Source: CAZKBP01 sp964551015 (GTDB lineage Bacteria; Bacteroidota; Bacteroidia; Cytophagales; Microscillaceae). Taken from it: DNA of 64,000 nt. The stretch covers positions 62,001 to 126,000 of the forward strand of contig CAZKBP010000004.1 of the NCBI GenBank assembly GCA_964551015.1, given 5' to 3'. Position numbers and translations under genes: made by a program. How positions within the stretch are numbered: position 1 is the first letter of the stretch; the number at the start of each line of letters is the position of its first letter. A model generated the notes under the pieces. The model was given only the letters and a program-made list of their open reading frames with translations, searched no databases and was not told the DNA's origin. Below are positions 17,491-26,685 of this stretch, piece after piece.

Positions 17491-17498
17491 CAAATTTA
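17491..17498 (-). promoter_or_regulatory. -7 promoter element for the TPR protein gene
   Basis: On the minus strand TAAATTTG matches TAnnTTTG and lies 21 bases upstream of the ATG at 17470. No clear -33 TTG was found. Confidence 0.45.
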
Positions 17499-17612
17499 GT
17501 AATTCGTGCAGACTAATCGTAAGAAGTTGAAGATAAATTTGAGGAAGAAGGCTGGATTTGATACGAAATGCTCAGGATTTGCTCTCTTGCTTGTATCCTC
17601 TCCCTTACTTAT

Positions 17613-20126
17613 CTAGTTACTAGCTTCCTCCTGCCATGCTTTGAGCTGTTGTTGGGCTTTGGCAAGGGCTTCATCTTTTCTTTTGAGTTGTTCGCGCGCC
17701 ACGAGGAGTTCGCTTTTTTGTTTGCGCATAATCTCCTCGGCTTTATCGATTTGGCTTTCTACATCTACTTCGTGGGTTACATCTTGAGCCAGTTCTAAAA
17801 TCTTGTAGAGATGTCCATCTAGGTCAAAAATGGCATTATAACTCCCGCGTATCCAAATTTCTCTGCCATTTTTGGAAATTCGTTTGAATTTACCGCTGAT
17901 ATGCTCTCCTTTGCTGAGCTTTTCCCAGAATTGTTTATGATCAGGAGAAGTTTTTTCTTCACCGGGAAGGAGTATATCGTGGTGAACCCCTTTCAATTCT
18001 TCTAGTTTGTACCCCATCAGACGTAAAAATATTTCATTGGCGCTGATGATAAAGCCCTGGGTATTCAGCTCGAGCAACGCATTAGACTTATTGATTGCTT
18101 CTAGCTGATTTTTATAGTTCAAGGACAGTCGTTTTTGCTCCGTGATTTCCATAGCGAGTTTGATAATTCGCTTCGGGCGTTGCTTTTCGTCGCGGATTAG
18201 CGTAAAAGTAGCATTAAACCAAACATCTTGTCCGTATTTGCTCATCCGCTTGATTTCGGCGTGTTGTGTTTTGCCTTCCAAGAGGTTCTGCCAGAATTGT
18301 TGATACTCAGGAGAGTTAGATTCGCGGTCGTCTACTAAGACCGAATATGGCTGTCCAATCAATTCTTCCTTATGATATTCGACTGCTTCTAAAAATATTT
18401 CATTGGCCTTCACAAAATTTCCATCTAAGTCAAGCTCAGCGGTCGCCAGGGTAGAATCAATGGCCGTGGTCTGGCCTTTGAGCTCTGCCTGATTTTTTTT
18501 CATTTCCTCTTGGGTAATCATCAATTCTTTGAGGTTGTTCCGCATCTCTTGGTCTTGCTGGCGCATTTGTTCGGTTGCTCTTTGTGCTTCTTCCAGTAAA
18601 AGGCGATTTTTCTCATTATTTTTGAGGGCAGAAATAGCAGCCACGATCATTTCACTGACTCTTTTGACAAATTCTATTTCATAAGCTTCAAAGTGATGAA
18701 AAGAAGCAATCTCCAAGGTTCCCAATACCTTTGCTTCATTGTTAATCATGGGTGAGATTAGTACGCTACGTGGATTCGCTCCACCCAACCCTGAGACAAT
18801 TTGCACGTAATTTTCCGAAGCTTGTTCCAGATAAATCACCTCTTTTTCTAGCCAGGCCTGCCCAATCAATCCTTGTCCGGGTCGAACGGTTTTTTCTACA
18901 AATCGCTTCCGATCATAAGCATACACGGACATCAGTTCGAGAATGGGTTGGTCTGGAATTTGGTCATTAAGTACAAAAATTCCTCCTTGATTGGCTTTCA
19001 GATATTTCACCAAATTGGCAATGAGTTTATCATAAAGTACTTGCGCGTCGCTATATTCTCGAAGTAGGCTACCAAAGAGCGCAATTCCCTCGTTGATCCA
19101 GTTTCTTTGCCGATCACGAATGGCCACGGCCACCAGGCCATTGTGCATTTCGCTGAGTGATCTTCCCAACTCTCCCTGATTATCAAAGATATTGATATCC
19201 TTATCAAATTTTCCATCCCCTACCGTGCGCGCAAATTCTTTGATTTTGATCAAATTATCAGCGAGTTCTTGTAAGCCCAGGAGTACTTGCCCCGTTTCGT
19301 CTTGGGTGGCTTCAATTTGGTCAGGAATATTCCCTTTACTAAAAGCCCATACGTAATCTCTGAGCTGACTGATTTTGCCTTCAAAACGATTGGCCAAGGT
19401 AAAACCCACGTAGGTAATCACCGCGATGAGTAAAATGAGTAGAACTAGCCCTAAAATTTTATAGAATTGCACTTTTTTATTGAGGGCTTCTTGTCTGTTT
19501 TGATAATCTAGCATCTGCAATACCTCAAATTCCTCAAACTTCAGATGTAATTGGTTCATCAGTCCAGTTTCGCTCAGGCTAGAGAGCTTCCGTTGATACA
19601 CGGAATGAGCCGTAATGGGGGTGTTGAAGGAGAGATTATCCGCTACATCCGGAACGATATTGGGAACAAAGCCTGCTTGATTTTCTTGACGAATCAAGGT
19701 TTCTACTTCGTCTTGGTATTTTTTGAGCTTCTTGAGATCCATCAGAATGGTGGCAAACTTCAGCTTTAGTTGGGTAGTATTCCATTCGGCTTGATGTGCT
19801 TCCAAAGAGTCCATGGCGGTCTGGATGCTTTCTCTCCAGATTTTCTTGCGAAGAGGGCGAACTTCGGTACGGCGATCTATCAACTGATGTTGTAATAGAA
19901 GATTGCTGCGATTGGTAGATTCTATCAAGGAGGAAGTATGCTCTTGGGCATTTTTCAAAGAGATACTCAAAGCACGCTGTTGTACGAGTAATTGATTGGC
20001 TTGGTAGTAACTGAGCCAGGTGAATAAGATCATAAAAATGACCAGCAGTAGAAAGCTAAGCGTGATTCTACTCTTTAAAGACTTATAGTTGATCCACAAT
20101 CGTGATTCTGTCTTATTTTCACTCAT
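17613..20126 (-). CDS. Membrane receptor with HAMP, GAF and two PAS domains, no kinase domain
   Basis: 837 residues. Order: TM1 (about 18-40), a helical periplasmic sensor (about 41-222), TM2 (about 225-249), HAMP (about 250-300) and GAF (about 350-500). Then a coiled coil, PAS1 (about 565-680), PAS2 (about 690-800) and a C-terminal coiled coil. The PAS domains share the phrase ANEIFLxxxxYxxEELxG, so they look like an internal duplication. I see no HisKA H-box, HATPase N/G boxes, GGDEF, EAL or methyl-accepting hairpin, so the output must lie in another protein. It is monocistronic and divergent from the cryptochrome gene. Confidence 0.85.
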   Translation of the reverse strand: MSENKTESRLWINYKSLKSRITLSFLLLVIFMILFTWLSYYQANQLLVQQRALSISLKNAQEHTSSLIESTNRSNLLLQHQLIDRRTEVRPLRKKIWRESIQTAMDSLEAHQAEWNTTQLKLKFATILMDLKKLKKYQDEVETLIRQENQAGFVPNIVPDVADNLSFNTPITAHSVYQRKLSSLSETGLMNQLHLKFEEFEVLQMLDYQNRQEALNKKVQFYKILGLVLLILLIAVITYVGFTLANRFEGKISQLRDYVWAFSKGNIPDQIEATQDETGQVLLGLQELADNLIKIKEFARTVGDGKFDKDINIFDNQGELGRSLSEMHNGLVAVAIRDRQRNWINEGIALFGSLLREYSDAQVLYDKLIANLVKYLKANQGGIFVLNDQIPDQPILELMSVYAYDRKRFVEKTVRPGQGLIGQAWLEKEVIYLEQASENYVQIVSGLGGANPRSVLISPMINNEAKVLGTLEIASFHHFEAYEIEFVKRVSEMIVAAISALKNNEKNRLLLEEAQRATEQMRQQDQEMRNNLKELMITQEEMKKNQAELKGQTTAIDSTLATAELDLDGNFVKANEIFLEAVEYHKEELIGQPYSVLVDDRESNSPEYQQFWQNLLEGKTQHAEIKRMSKYGQDVWFNATFTLIRDEKQRPKRIIKLAMEITEQKRLSLNYKNQLEAINKSNALLELNTQGFIISANEIFLRLMGYKLEELKGVHHDILLPGEEKTSPDHKQFWEKLSKGEHISGKFKRISKNGREIWIRGSYNAIFDLDGHLYKILELAQDVTHEVDVESQIDKAEEIMRKQKSELLVAREQLKRKDEALAKAQQQLKAWQEEASN

Positions 20127-20242
20127 GATAGTAGTCTTTGATCAGAAGCAATCTATTCAGAATAGACCGCCAAGCATTTATATTCCTAATTTCTGATTTT
20201 TTTGGGGAATTGCCAAATACCGTTCGATAAGAGGCCAAAGTG

Positions 20243-20277
20243 CAAAGCACTAAAATCATACCCAATCTGGTGCTTTG
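20243..20277. repeat. 8-bp inverted repeat in the receptor/cryptochrome divergent region
   Basis: CAAAGCAC (20243-20250) and GTGCTTTG (20270-20277) are perfect reverse complements with a 19-base spacer. They lie about 55 bases before the cryptochrome ATG, in the shared divergent promoter region, and could be a regulatory site. Confidence 0.35.
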
Positions 20278-20330
20278 ATTAAAAACCAAACCAGTTATCG
20301 AGTAGTTGTCCCTATTAAAAGCCACAAAAT

Positions 20331-21770
20331 ATGAATTCACAAAAATCAGCAAAGATACTCATTTGGTTTCGCAATGACCTCCGGCTACACGATCACGAGC
20401 CTCTACACAAAGCCTTTAGCAAGACAGAGGAGATTATTCCTGTCTATTGCTTTGATCCCCGGCAATTCCAACGCACCGAGCTAGGTTTCCCTAAAACAGA
20501 TTATTTCCGTGCCCGCTTTCTGATCGAGTCTGTCAAAGATTTAAGAAAAAATTTGCAGAAATTAGGAGGCGACCTAGTCGTAAGAATAGGACAGCCCGAA
20601 GAAGTGATTCCCGACCTGGCCAAGCATCTGGGAGTTACCGCTGTTTATGCTAGCAAAGAAGTTACAGATGAAGAAATTAAAGTGGAAGAAAAGCTCGAGT
20701 CTGCACTTTGGAAAGAAAACATTTCTCTCGAGACTTTCTGGAATGCCACGCTTTTTCACATAGAAGATTTACCTTATCCTACCTCCAATCTACCCGATGT
20801 TTTTACGCAGTTTCGCAAAAGCGTAGAAAAAGGAGCCAAAGTCAGATCAACTTTTGCTGGTATTCCCAAAATAGATCCCTTGGGGGGAATCCCGGTGGGT
20901 GATATTCCTTCATACCAAGAGCTGGGTTTAGAAGCACAGGAAGCGAGCTCTCTGGGGGTGCTGCCCTTCGAGGGAGGAGAAAGCAAAGGCCTGCAGAGAT
21001 TACACTATTACATTTGGGAGCAAGAACTGATTAAGGATTATAAACAAACTCGAAATGGCCTGCTGGGAGGAGATTATTCTTCAAAATTTTCACCCTGGTT
21101 GGCACACGGCTGTCTTTCCCCACGCCGTATCTACGAAGAAGTCAAGCGATTCGAGCAAAAAGTTCATAAAAATCAATCTACTTATTGGCTGATTTTTGAG
21201 TTGATCTGGCGCGATTATTTTCGTTTTGTTGCACACAAATATGGCAATCGCATCTTCCAACTGAATGGCATCAAAAATAGCCTGGACTTCCAACTCAAGG
21301 ATCATCACAAGCTTTTTGAAAAATGGAAAGAAGGCCGAACGGGTGTGCCTTTTATTGATGCCAATATGCGTGAGCTAAATGAAACTGGTTTTATGTCTAA
21401 CCGAGGGCGACAAAATGTAGCCAGCTTCTTGGTCAAGGATTTACGGGTGAATTGGACCTGGGGGGCTGCCTATTTTGAGTCAAAACTCATAGATTACGAT
21501 GTATGTAGCAACTGGGGCAACTGGACTTACGTGGCAGGCGTAGGCAACGACCCGCGCGAAAATCGCTATTTTAACATCATGAGTCAGGCCAAACGCTACG
21601 ATCCTAAGGGTGAATACGTGAAACACTGGCTCCCCGAATTGGAAAATGTACCCGCCAATGCTGTCCATCATCCTCGCACGCTCAATAATCAAGAATTGAA
21701 AGAGTATGACGTAGTTTTAGGCGTAGATTACCCTAATTCTTTGGTAGATTTTAATAATTGGTTGCGTTAG
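20331..21770 (+). CDS. Cryptochrome DASH / photolyase family protein
   Basis: 479 residues. The N-terminal antenna domain begins IWFRNDLRLHDHEPLHKAF. The FAD domain includes SSKFSPWLAHGCLSPRRIYE, LIWRDYFRFVAHKYGNRIFQ, and NETGFMSNRGRQNVASFLV. The end WTYVAGVGNDPRENRYFN is strongly typical of the DASH group. These proteins bind FAD and an antenna chromophore and repair cyclobutane dimers in single-stranded or looped DNA. The start is the ATG at 20331. Confidence 0.93.
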   Translation: MNSQKSAKILIWFRNDLRLHDHEPLHKAFSKTEEIIPVYCFDPRQFQRTELGFPKTDYFRARFLIESVKDLRKNLQKLGGDLVVRIGQPEEVIPDLAKHLGVTAVYASKEVTDEEIKVEEKLESALWKENISLETFWNATLFHIEDLPYPTSNLPDVFTQFRKSVEKGAKVRSTFAGIPKIDPLGGIPVGDIPSYQELGLEAQEASSLGVLPFEGGESKGLQRLHYYIWEQELIKDYKQTRNGLLGGDYSSKFSPWLAHGCLSPRRIYEEVKRFEQKVHKNQSTYWLIFELIWRDYFRFVAHKYGNRIFQLNGIKNSLDFQLKDHHKLFEKWKEGRTGVPFIDANMRELNETGFMSNRGRQNVASFLVKDLRVNWTWGAAYFESKLIDYDVCSNWGNWTYVAGVGNDPRENRYFNIMSQAKRYDPKGEYVKHWLPELENVPANAVHHPRTLNNQELKEYDVVLGVDYPNSLVDFNNWLR

Positions 21771-21824
21771 CACAAAAAAGCAGTCATCTAAGTCTAGGAA
21801 TAAACGCTAAGAGCTAATTGCTAT

Positions 21825-22379
21825 TTACAATATGCCCACCAAGCGATAATAGTCTTTCATGACTTTCTCGAAAGCCATTCTTTCCTGCTGATTTTGGAGG
21901 AAGGGAAGGCTTTCTTCTCCTTGTTGCAAGGTAATCTGCCTGTCTTGCTCGATTTGCCGATAAACACTGCTTGCAAAGCGAAAATGTTCTTCCTTGTTTC
22001 CAAATTTGAAGGTGAATTGACCACTTTTTTGGGTAATCGGGTCTTTCCAGTCAAGTACCAAAGGTTGGCGACTCTTTGCGAAGGTTTTGCTTTCTAAAAT
22101 CAGGTAAGCCTCATCGTAACGCCAATTGTGCGCAATCACGGGGAAAAGTGTCTTCTCTAGGTTCGTGCCGAGGGCGTTTTTGAGCCGATAAAGACGCATC
22201 TTCGTATCCGGCTGGGTTTCTAATTGATAATACAATTGACGGACATTTTTGAAAAACAATACCGAAGCATCAGAGGTCTCAAAATTGGGATGATGTATCT
22301 CTTCTCCTTTTTGAGAAGCGGATTGACAGGCTCCCAGCCATAAACAAAAAAAGACTATGAAGATACGTAGCGAATTCAT
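21825..22379 (-). CDS. Putative lipoprotein of unknown function
   Basis: 184 residues. A signal peptide ending in a lipobox (WLGAC, lipidation at about residue 18) marks it as a lipoprotein. The mature part is mixed alpha/beta with no motif I recognise. It contains a basic stretch near LYRLKNALGTNLEKTLF. It converges with the cryptochrome gene, 54 bases away, and precedes nothing on its own strand that would suggest a function. Confidence 0.65.
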   Translation of the reverse strand: MNSLRIFIVFFCLWLGACQSASQKGEEIHHPNFETSDASVLFFKNVRQLYYQLETQPDTKMRLYRLKNALGTNLEKTLFPVIAHNWRYDEAYLILESKTFAKSRQPLVLDWKDPITQKSGQFTFKFGNKEEHFRFASSVYRQIEQDRQITLQQGEESLPFLQNQQERMAFEKVMKDYYRLVGIL

Positions 22380-22420
22380 AGTCTTAACAACGACTAAGCG
22401 CAGGTAATGTTTAGTAAAAT

Positions 22421-22597
22421 CTAATCTTGATCTTCGTCCCAGTCGCTTAAATCTTGTGGGTTGAAATTGCGGAGACGCTCTACCTGCTTGTTCTTAGATT
22501 TGTTTTTTGATTTCCGGGTAGCTTTTGCAGGGGAAATCGCTCTGAAGTCGTCTTGGTATAAGTTTTTAAACTTTTTTACCTTATTACTTTTAGCCAT
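22421..22597 (-). CDS. Small basic protein with acidic tail (58 residues)
   Basis: An ATG at 22597 opens a 58-codon frame ending TAG at 22421. The N-terminal two thirds are lysine- and arginine-rich (MAKSNKVKKFKNLYQDDF, then KATRKSKNKSKNK) and the last ten residues are acidic (DLSDWDEDQD). The composition is typical of small nucleic-acid-associated or ribosome-associated proteins, but no family is certain. It lies 41 bases upstream of the lipoprotein gene on the same strand and may share its transcript. Confidence 0.6.
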   Translation of the reverse strand: MAKSNKVKKFKNLYQDDFRAISPAKATRKSKNKSKNKQVERLRNFNPQDLSDWDEDQD

Positions 22598-22929
22598 TAC
22601 TAATGAAATTAAAAAAGCTGAATTAGATTTAATTTGTTAAAATAATTTAATAAAAAATGAGATAAGTTATAAACGATCAAAACCAGGCTTAGGTTTTGTC
22701 AAGTTCTAGATTTTATACGCAAATCTATCCAAACGGGTGTCATCGTACTTTTGTGCTGATCTAATCTTGTAAGAAAAAATCCCGTGGCCGCAGATTGTTT
22801 GCTCGTACTTAAAAGCCACTTCCAATGATTGACGATTGGAAATGGCTTTTTTCGCATGGATGCTTTGAACAAGAAATTTTATTTTTGCGGCAACTGAACG
22901 CCAAAGGCTAAAAGCAGCAAGCTATCTAC
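22598..22929. other. 332-base intergenic region with hairpins and a possible small RNA
   Basis: The region holds a small hairpin AAAACC-aggctta-GGTTTT (22679-22697), a -7-like TACTTTTG (22746-22753, plus strand) and a strong 16-bp stem (22811-22852). No protein gene is supported. Confidence 0.5.
22811..22852. terminator. Bidirectional terminator hairpin downstream of the yceI-like gene
   Basis: A 16-bp stem (one wobble or mismatch) with an 8-base loop, flanked by AAAA and TTTTTT. On the minus strand it lies about 80 bases after the YceI stop. On the plus strand it would end a transcript starting near 22760. Confidence 0.65.
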
Positions 22930-23550
22930 TTATTTCTTTGCTACTAGGTTGACTTCAATTTTCACATCGTCATAAATCGCATTGTCCCCCAAGTTATCAA
23001 AGAAGCTTTTGGAGCCATAGCGAATATCGTATTTACTACGGTCAAAGACAATGGTGGCACGAGCTTCGGCCTGTTCGCCTCCGTTTTTCACATAGCTCAC
23101 GAACTCCACGGGATTGGTTTTGCCCTTGATGGTGAGATTTCCTTTCACATTGTATTCTCGGGCTTTGTCCGATACGGCTTGTTTACCCGTTTCTTCAGCT
23201 TCCGTGATGACCAATTTAGCTGTTTTGTGCTGCGCAGTATGGAAGAAATCTTCAGAATGTAAGTGCCCGGTCAATTTTTTATTGGGACCAGAACCTGCTT
23301 CCAAATCCGTCACTTGGATGGTGGTCATATCGATGACAAAGTCTCCTCCCGTCAGTTTGTTATCTTCAAAATCAAGTTTACCCGTTTGGATCATAACGAT
23401 ACCATCGTGCGCACCCGTAACTTTTTTAGCATACCAATGTACCTCGCTATCCGCGACAGATACTTGGTAAGATTCTTTTTTGCCTACGTGATTCGTGAAG
23501 CTAGAAGCCAAAAACATTAAAACAGCGAAGATTAATTGTATACTTTTCAT
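22930..23550 (-). CDS. YceI family periplasmic protein
   Basis: 206 residues from the ATG at 23550, chosen because it opens a proper signal peptide (MKSIQLIFAVLMFLASSF); the longer frame adds an improbable N-terminus. The mature part has the YceI lipocalin-like pattern: SEVHWYAKKVTGAHDGIVM near the start, GDFVIDMTTIQVTD, HLHSEDFFHTAQHKTAKLVI, and NVKGNLTIKGKTNPVEF. The family binds isoprenoid-like lipids in a beta-barrel. It probably stands alone, closed by the hairpin at 22811-22852. Confidence 0.9.
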   Translation of the reverse strand: MKSIQLIFAVLMFLASSFTNHVGKKESYQVSVADSEVHWYAKKVTGAHDGIVMIQTGKLDFEDNKLTGGDFVIDMTTIQVTDLEAGSGPNKKLTGHLHSEDFFHTAQHKTAKLVITEAEETGKQAVSDKAREYNVKGNLTIKGKTNPVEFVSYVKNGGEQAEARATIVFDRSKYDIRYGSKSFFDNLGDNAIYDDVKIEVNLVAKK

Positions 23551-23783
23551 AAATTTGTTGAGTTTAGTTTGAGATTCAAATTCTAAACATTGTATATACA
23601 TTATTTGTCTCTACACATTTTAAAATTAACGAAGAATTAACATTTAACTACAAGGATAAAGTCAATTATCTACTTGAAAATCAATAAATTGAATTTCATT
23701 TCGGATTGTTTTTATTAAATTTAGGAGTGAAAGATTGACAGGATAAGATTATCATCAAAGATTAAATTCTCAAAAAATATAAT

Positions 23784-24239
23784 ATGAACTGGAACGACGT
23801 AATCAGAATGGCCAATCAGGGCAGCCCTACTCCCGACCGCGTAGTCAAAAAAACCGACGCGGAATGGCGAGAGCAATTGACACCTGAGCAATACCAAATT
23901 ACCCGAAAGAAAGGAACAGAGCCTGCTTTCACGGGGGCACTCTGCAATGTGTACGAGCCGGGCAAATACGCTTGCATCTGTTGTGGGGAGCCTTTGTTTG
24001 ATTCTACGCAAAAATTCAGCTCCCAGTCGGGTTGGCCTAGTTTTACCGAACCAATCAAAGAAAATGCTATCAAGTACGAAAAAGATACCTCTTACGGGAT
24101 GGTAAGGGTGGAAGTAATGTGCAATGTCTGTGAAGGGCATTTAGGACACGTTTTTCCAGATGGCCCCGAGCCCAGCGGTCTGCGTTTTTGCATCAACTCG
24201 GCCTCTATCCAATTGATTCAGGAAGAGAAGCAAGCCTAG
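23784..24239 (+). CDS. msrB: Peptide-methionine (R)-S-oxide reductase MsrB
   Basis: 151 residues. Two zinc CxxC pairs are present (CICCGEPLF and CNVCEGHLGHVFPDGP). The catalytic cysteine is C136 in LRFCINSASI. SQSGWPSF forms the substrate pocket. It reduces the R-epimer of oxidised methionine in proteins using thioredoxin. There is no signal peptide, so it acts in the cytosol. It converges with the transpeptidase-like gene over a long hairpin. Confidence 0.95.
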   Translation: MNWNDVIRMANQGSPTPDRVVKKTDAEWREQLTPEQYQITRKKGTEPAFTGALCNVYEPGKYACICCGEPLFDSTQKFSSQSGWPSFTEPIKENAIKYEKDTSYGMVRVEVMCNVCEGHLGHVFPDGPEPSGLRFCINSASIQLIQEEKQA

Positions 24240-24254
24240 ATTTGAGTGCTTTGT

Positions 24255-24302
24255 GGTTAGCGATCAATTTGCGCCCAAAGAGCTGAAAATTGATTGCTAA
24301 CC
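24255..24302. terminator. Bidirectional hairpin between convergent msrB and the transpeptidase-like gene
   Basis: Sixteen-base arms at 24255-24270 and 24287-24302 pair with one wobble. It lies 15 bases after the msrB stop and just before the end of the opposite gene. Confidence 0.65.
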
Positions 24303-24311
24303 GCTAAAAAG

Positions 24312-25211
24312 CTAACCACTGCAGCCCGTTTTGCAGACATAAGTGCCATTATCAGTAATAATAATAGAAGGAAGCTTTTTACATTCATTAAAGAAAAGAT
24401 AACCGTCTTGCAAGCTTTTCCAGAACTGAATAAGGGCAGGTTGATCTGCATATTGTTGACTGAGTGCTTTGAGATTGGTTACTTCCAGTTTAGCTGGAAA
24501 AATAGTAACGGGCACCCGCCCCGCTCCGGCGGCTTTGGCATCTACAACCATGGTGTAAAGCTCTTGAACTGACTCGTCTCTGATCGGTATTCCTCCGATA
24601 CCACCACAACCCCCGTGAATGAAAATATTTCCTCCCAGATCGGTAGTATCTCCAAGTATTTGGTCGGAGCGATTGGGATAGTTCAAACCCAATGAAAGAT
24701 GATAACGACTTTGGGGATTAAAGGTAACAATACGGTAAAAACCCTCAGGCACTTGCTCATCGCCCTCTTTACGCTTGGGGCCTAGTTCCCCCGAAATCTG
24801 ACAGATTGGGAAGGTTTTTAGCAAGGTAAATTGGGTTTGACTTTTGTCTTTAGCCCAGACTTCTAAAAGTTTTTCTTGCTTGAAAACCCGCAGGTAAAGC
24901 TGCAATGAGGCTGGATCAATTTTTTTCTCTTCGTAGAGATCACGCACGGTTTGTCCCTTCGCTTGATAGGCTTTGCGAACGCGCTCGTATTTCATTTGCT
25001 TATCTTTGAAAGCAGCAGGGGCATAAAGCGCAGCAATCGAGTCTGCCACGGAAATCGTGCTATCGGCTTGCGAGGTAGTGGCAGCGGGTGTTTCTACCTC
25101 GGCTTCCGGTTTACTTTTTTTCTTGGTGCGTAATCTGGTATTCACAAATTCAATCAAGAGAAAGGCAGATACGACCAAGAGTACAATGAGGGTAATTCTT
25201 TGGCTTTTCAT
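24312..25211 (-). CDS. L,D-transpeptidase (YkuD/YafK-like) family protein lacking the usual catalytic cysteine
   Basis: 299 residues. One N-terminal membrane anchor (about 5-22) and a Ser/Ala/Pro-rich linker precede the YkuD-like domain (about 105-290). The catalytic region reads NIFIHGGCGGIGGIPI (195-210). In YafK-like enzymes the nucleophile is the cysteine of the (I/V)GC motif. Here that position is glycine (codon GGA), while H199 and C202 remain. It may be inactive, may use C202, or may be regulatory. Otherwise the length and order match murein-crosslinking or Braun-lipoprotein-type transpeptidases. The periplasmic location is inferred from the anchor. Confidence 0.8.
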   Translation of the reverse strand: MKSQRITLIVLLVVSAFLLIEFVNTRLRTKKKSKPEAEVETPAATTSQADSTISVADSIAALYAPAAFKDKQMKYERVRKAYQAKGQTVRDLYEEKKIDPASLQLYLRVFKQEKLLEVWAKDKSQTQFTLLKTFPICQISGELGPKRKEGDEQVPEGFYRIVTFNPQSRYHLSLGLNYPNRSDQILGDTTDLGGNIFIHGGCGGIGGIPIRDESVQELYTMVVDAKAAGAGRVPVTIFPAKLEVTNLKALSQQYADQPALIQFWKSLQDGYLFFNECKKLPSIIITDNGTYVCKTGCSG

Positions 25212-25302
25212 CAGGCTTTATTCGATTTCAAAAAATGATCTCCACGTGCCTAAATCCCCAAAATAGTAAAAACCTGTAGAATTCGGGAAATTGTTTCTTA
25301 AA

Positions 25303-26559
25303 TTATCGTTTGCGTTTGAGAAGTCGCTTGGCTTTGGCGGGCGAAATATACTCCAGATAACCCTCAGAGACCTGATAATCCTTGTCAAACAAATGAAAAA
25401 CGCGCCCTTCTTCCTTTACATCCAGCCTGTGAATATCTTCCTGAATCGTATGAATAGAACCTTGCGTTTGAGTAGCCAGATACAAGTAATCGCCCAGCAT
25501 ATCAGAGGATGCGCCACAGAGGATAATACTTAATTTTTGCTGAGAAGCTTGATACTGATTAATCAGACGAGGAAGCAATACCAAATCACGAATGGAGGAT
25601 TGAGCATCTGCGATTAGGATAAAATTTTCGCAATCTGGACAAAAACGCTGCCCGTAGAGCAGAGCTTCTAGGTCATTTTCAGCATTGTAGCCCCCTTGTC
25701 CGTTTGCTTGAGTACGATACATGGTCTGGATAATCTCCTCAAAATCCCCAGAATTAGAAGCATAGATACCTCCCGTGGCACCGATGACTTTCTGCCCAGC
25801 GACTTTATCATCACCATCGTTGAAGAAGACAAAATGGCGAAAACGCTCTCGCTCTTCCTGACGCAATTGCAACCAAGTCAGTACTTGTGCCCCATAAGAA
25901 TACATACTGCCCGTCCAATCTATAATCACGGCGGTTTTGCCCCAGCGTTTTTGATTACGCTCAAATATTTTAAATACGGTAGAATCAGGTGGAAGGTACT
26001 GCTGTAAATAAATCGCACGTAAAATATCCAGATCGCCATAGTCCATTTCTTCGCCCGAAAACTGGTTACCCGAAGTCAGTACGGGGTAAAGATGAGGTTT
26101 GGATAATTTACTTAAGGTTTGAAAAGCTTGGTGATAAATCACAAAGCCATGGAAAAGTTGCTTGGCTGCTTCTCGGGATTTTGCCTGAGATTGACCTACA
26201 AAACGCCAGGTAATATTCGCCTTGCTGAGTAAGGTAGGAAATAGCTTCTCCAGCTCTTGCAAGCGTCTGCGGTTGAGGTCTGTAAAATCTTTTTCTTCTG
26301 GGAACAAGGTGTAAACCAAGTCAATGGCTACAATATCACGGGCGGGCAGTTTCTCAAGCGCTTCTTCATTGAAGACCTGAGCTTGTTCAAAATACATATC
26401 TACTTGAAAATAATTCGGGGCTTGAGTCTGATATTGGTAGACGGGAAGCACGATCCTCTCCGCTTTTTTTTCTATTCGCTGGATATTTTGAAGGGTTTGC
26501 CCCCACGAAGGGCATATCTCAACCAAGAGAATTACCCAAACCCATATTATTTTTTTCAT
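25303..26559 (-). CDS. Exported protein with a von Willebrand A-like domain
   Basis: 418 residues with a signal peptide (about 1-20, ending SWGQ). The region from about 215 contains VIIDWTGSMYSYG, a D224-x-T226-x-S228 variant of the MIDAS motif that binds a divalent metal in VWA domains. Further on, FILIADAQSSIRD could supply the later aspartate. A CPDC pair lies just before it. The N-terminal 200 residues are unassigned. It could be a periplasmic or outer-membrane scaffold. It lies in line with the SDR/sulfotransferase operon but 126 bases away from it. Confidence 0.65.
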   Translation of the reverse strand: MKKIIWVWVILLVEICPSWGQTLQNIQRIEKKAERIVLPVYQYQTQAPNYFQVDMYFEQAQVFNEEALEKLPARDIVAIDLVYTLFPEEKDFTDLNRRRLQELEKLFPTLLSKANITWRFVGQSQAKSREAAKQLFHGFVIYHQAFQTLSKLSKPHLYPVLTSGNQFSGEEMDYGDLDILRAIYLQQYLPPDSTVFKIFERNQKRWGKTAVIIDWTGSMYSYGAQVLTWLQLRQEERERFRHFVFFNDGDDKVAGQKVIGATGGIYASNSGDFEEIIQTMYRTQANGQGGYNAENDLEALLYGQRFCPDCENFILIADAQSSIRDLVLLPRLINQYQASQQKLSIILCGASSDMLGDYLYLATQTQGSIHTIQEDIHRLDVKEEGRVFHLFDKDYQVSEGYLEYISPAKAKRLLKRKR

Positions 26560-26685
26560 AGAGCTTACTTGGAAAGAATGTAATGTCTTTCTGACCTAGG
26601 ATACTGATTTGTTTCTGAAAGGCTAGCTAAATCTAGCAAAAGAATGCCAGAATAGCAATCCATGGAATAGAAATATCGAGCCAAC

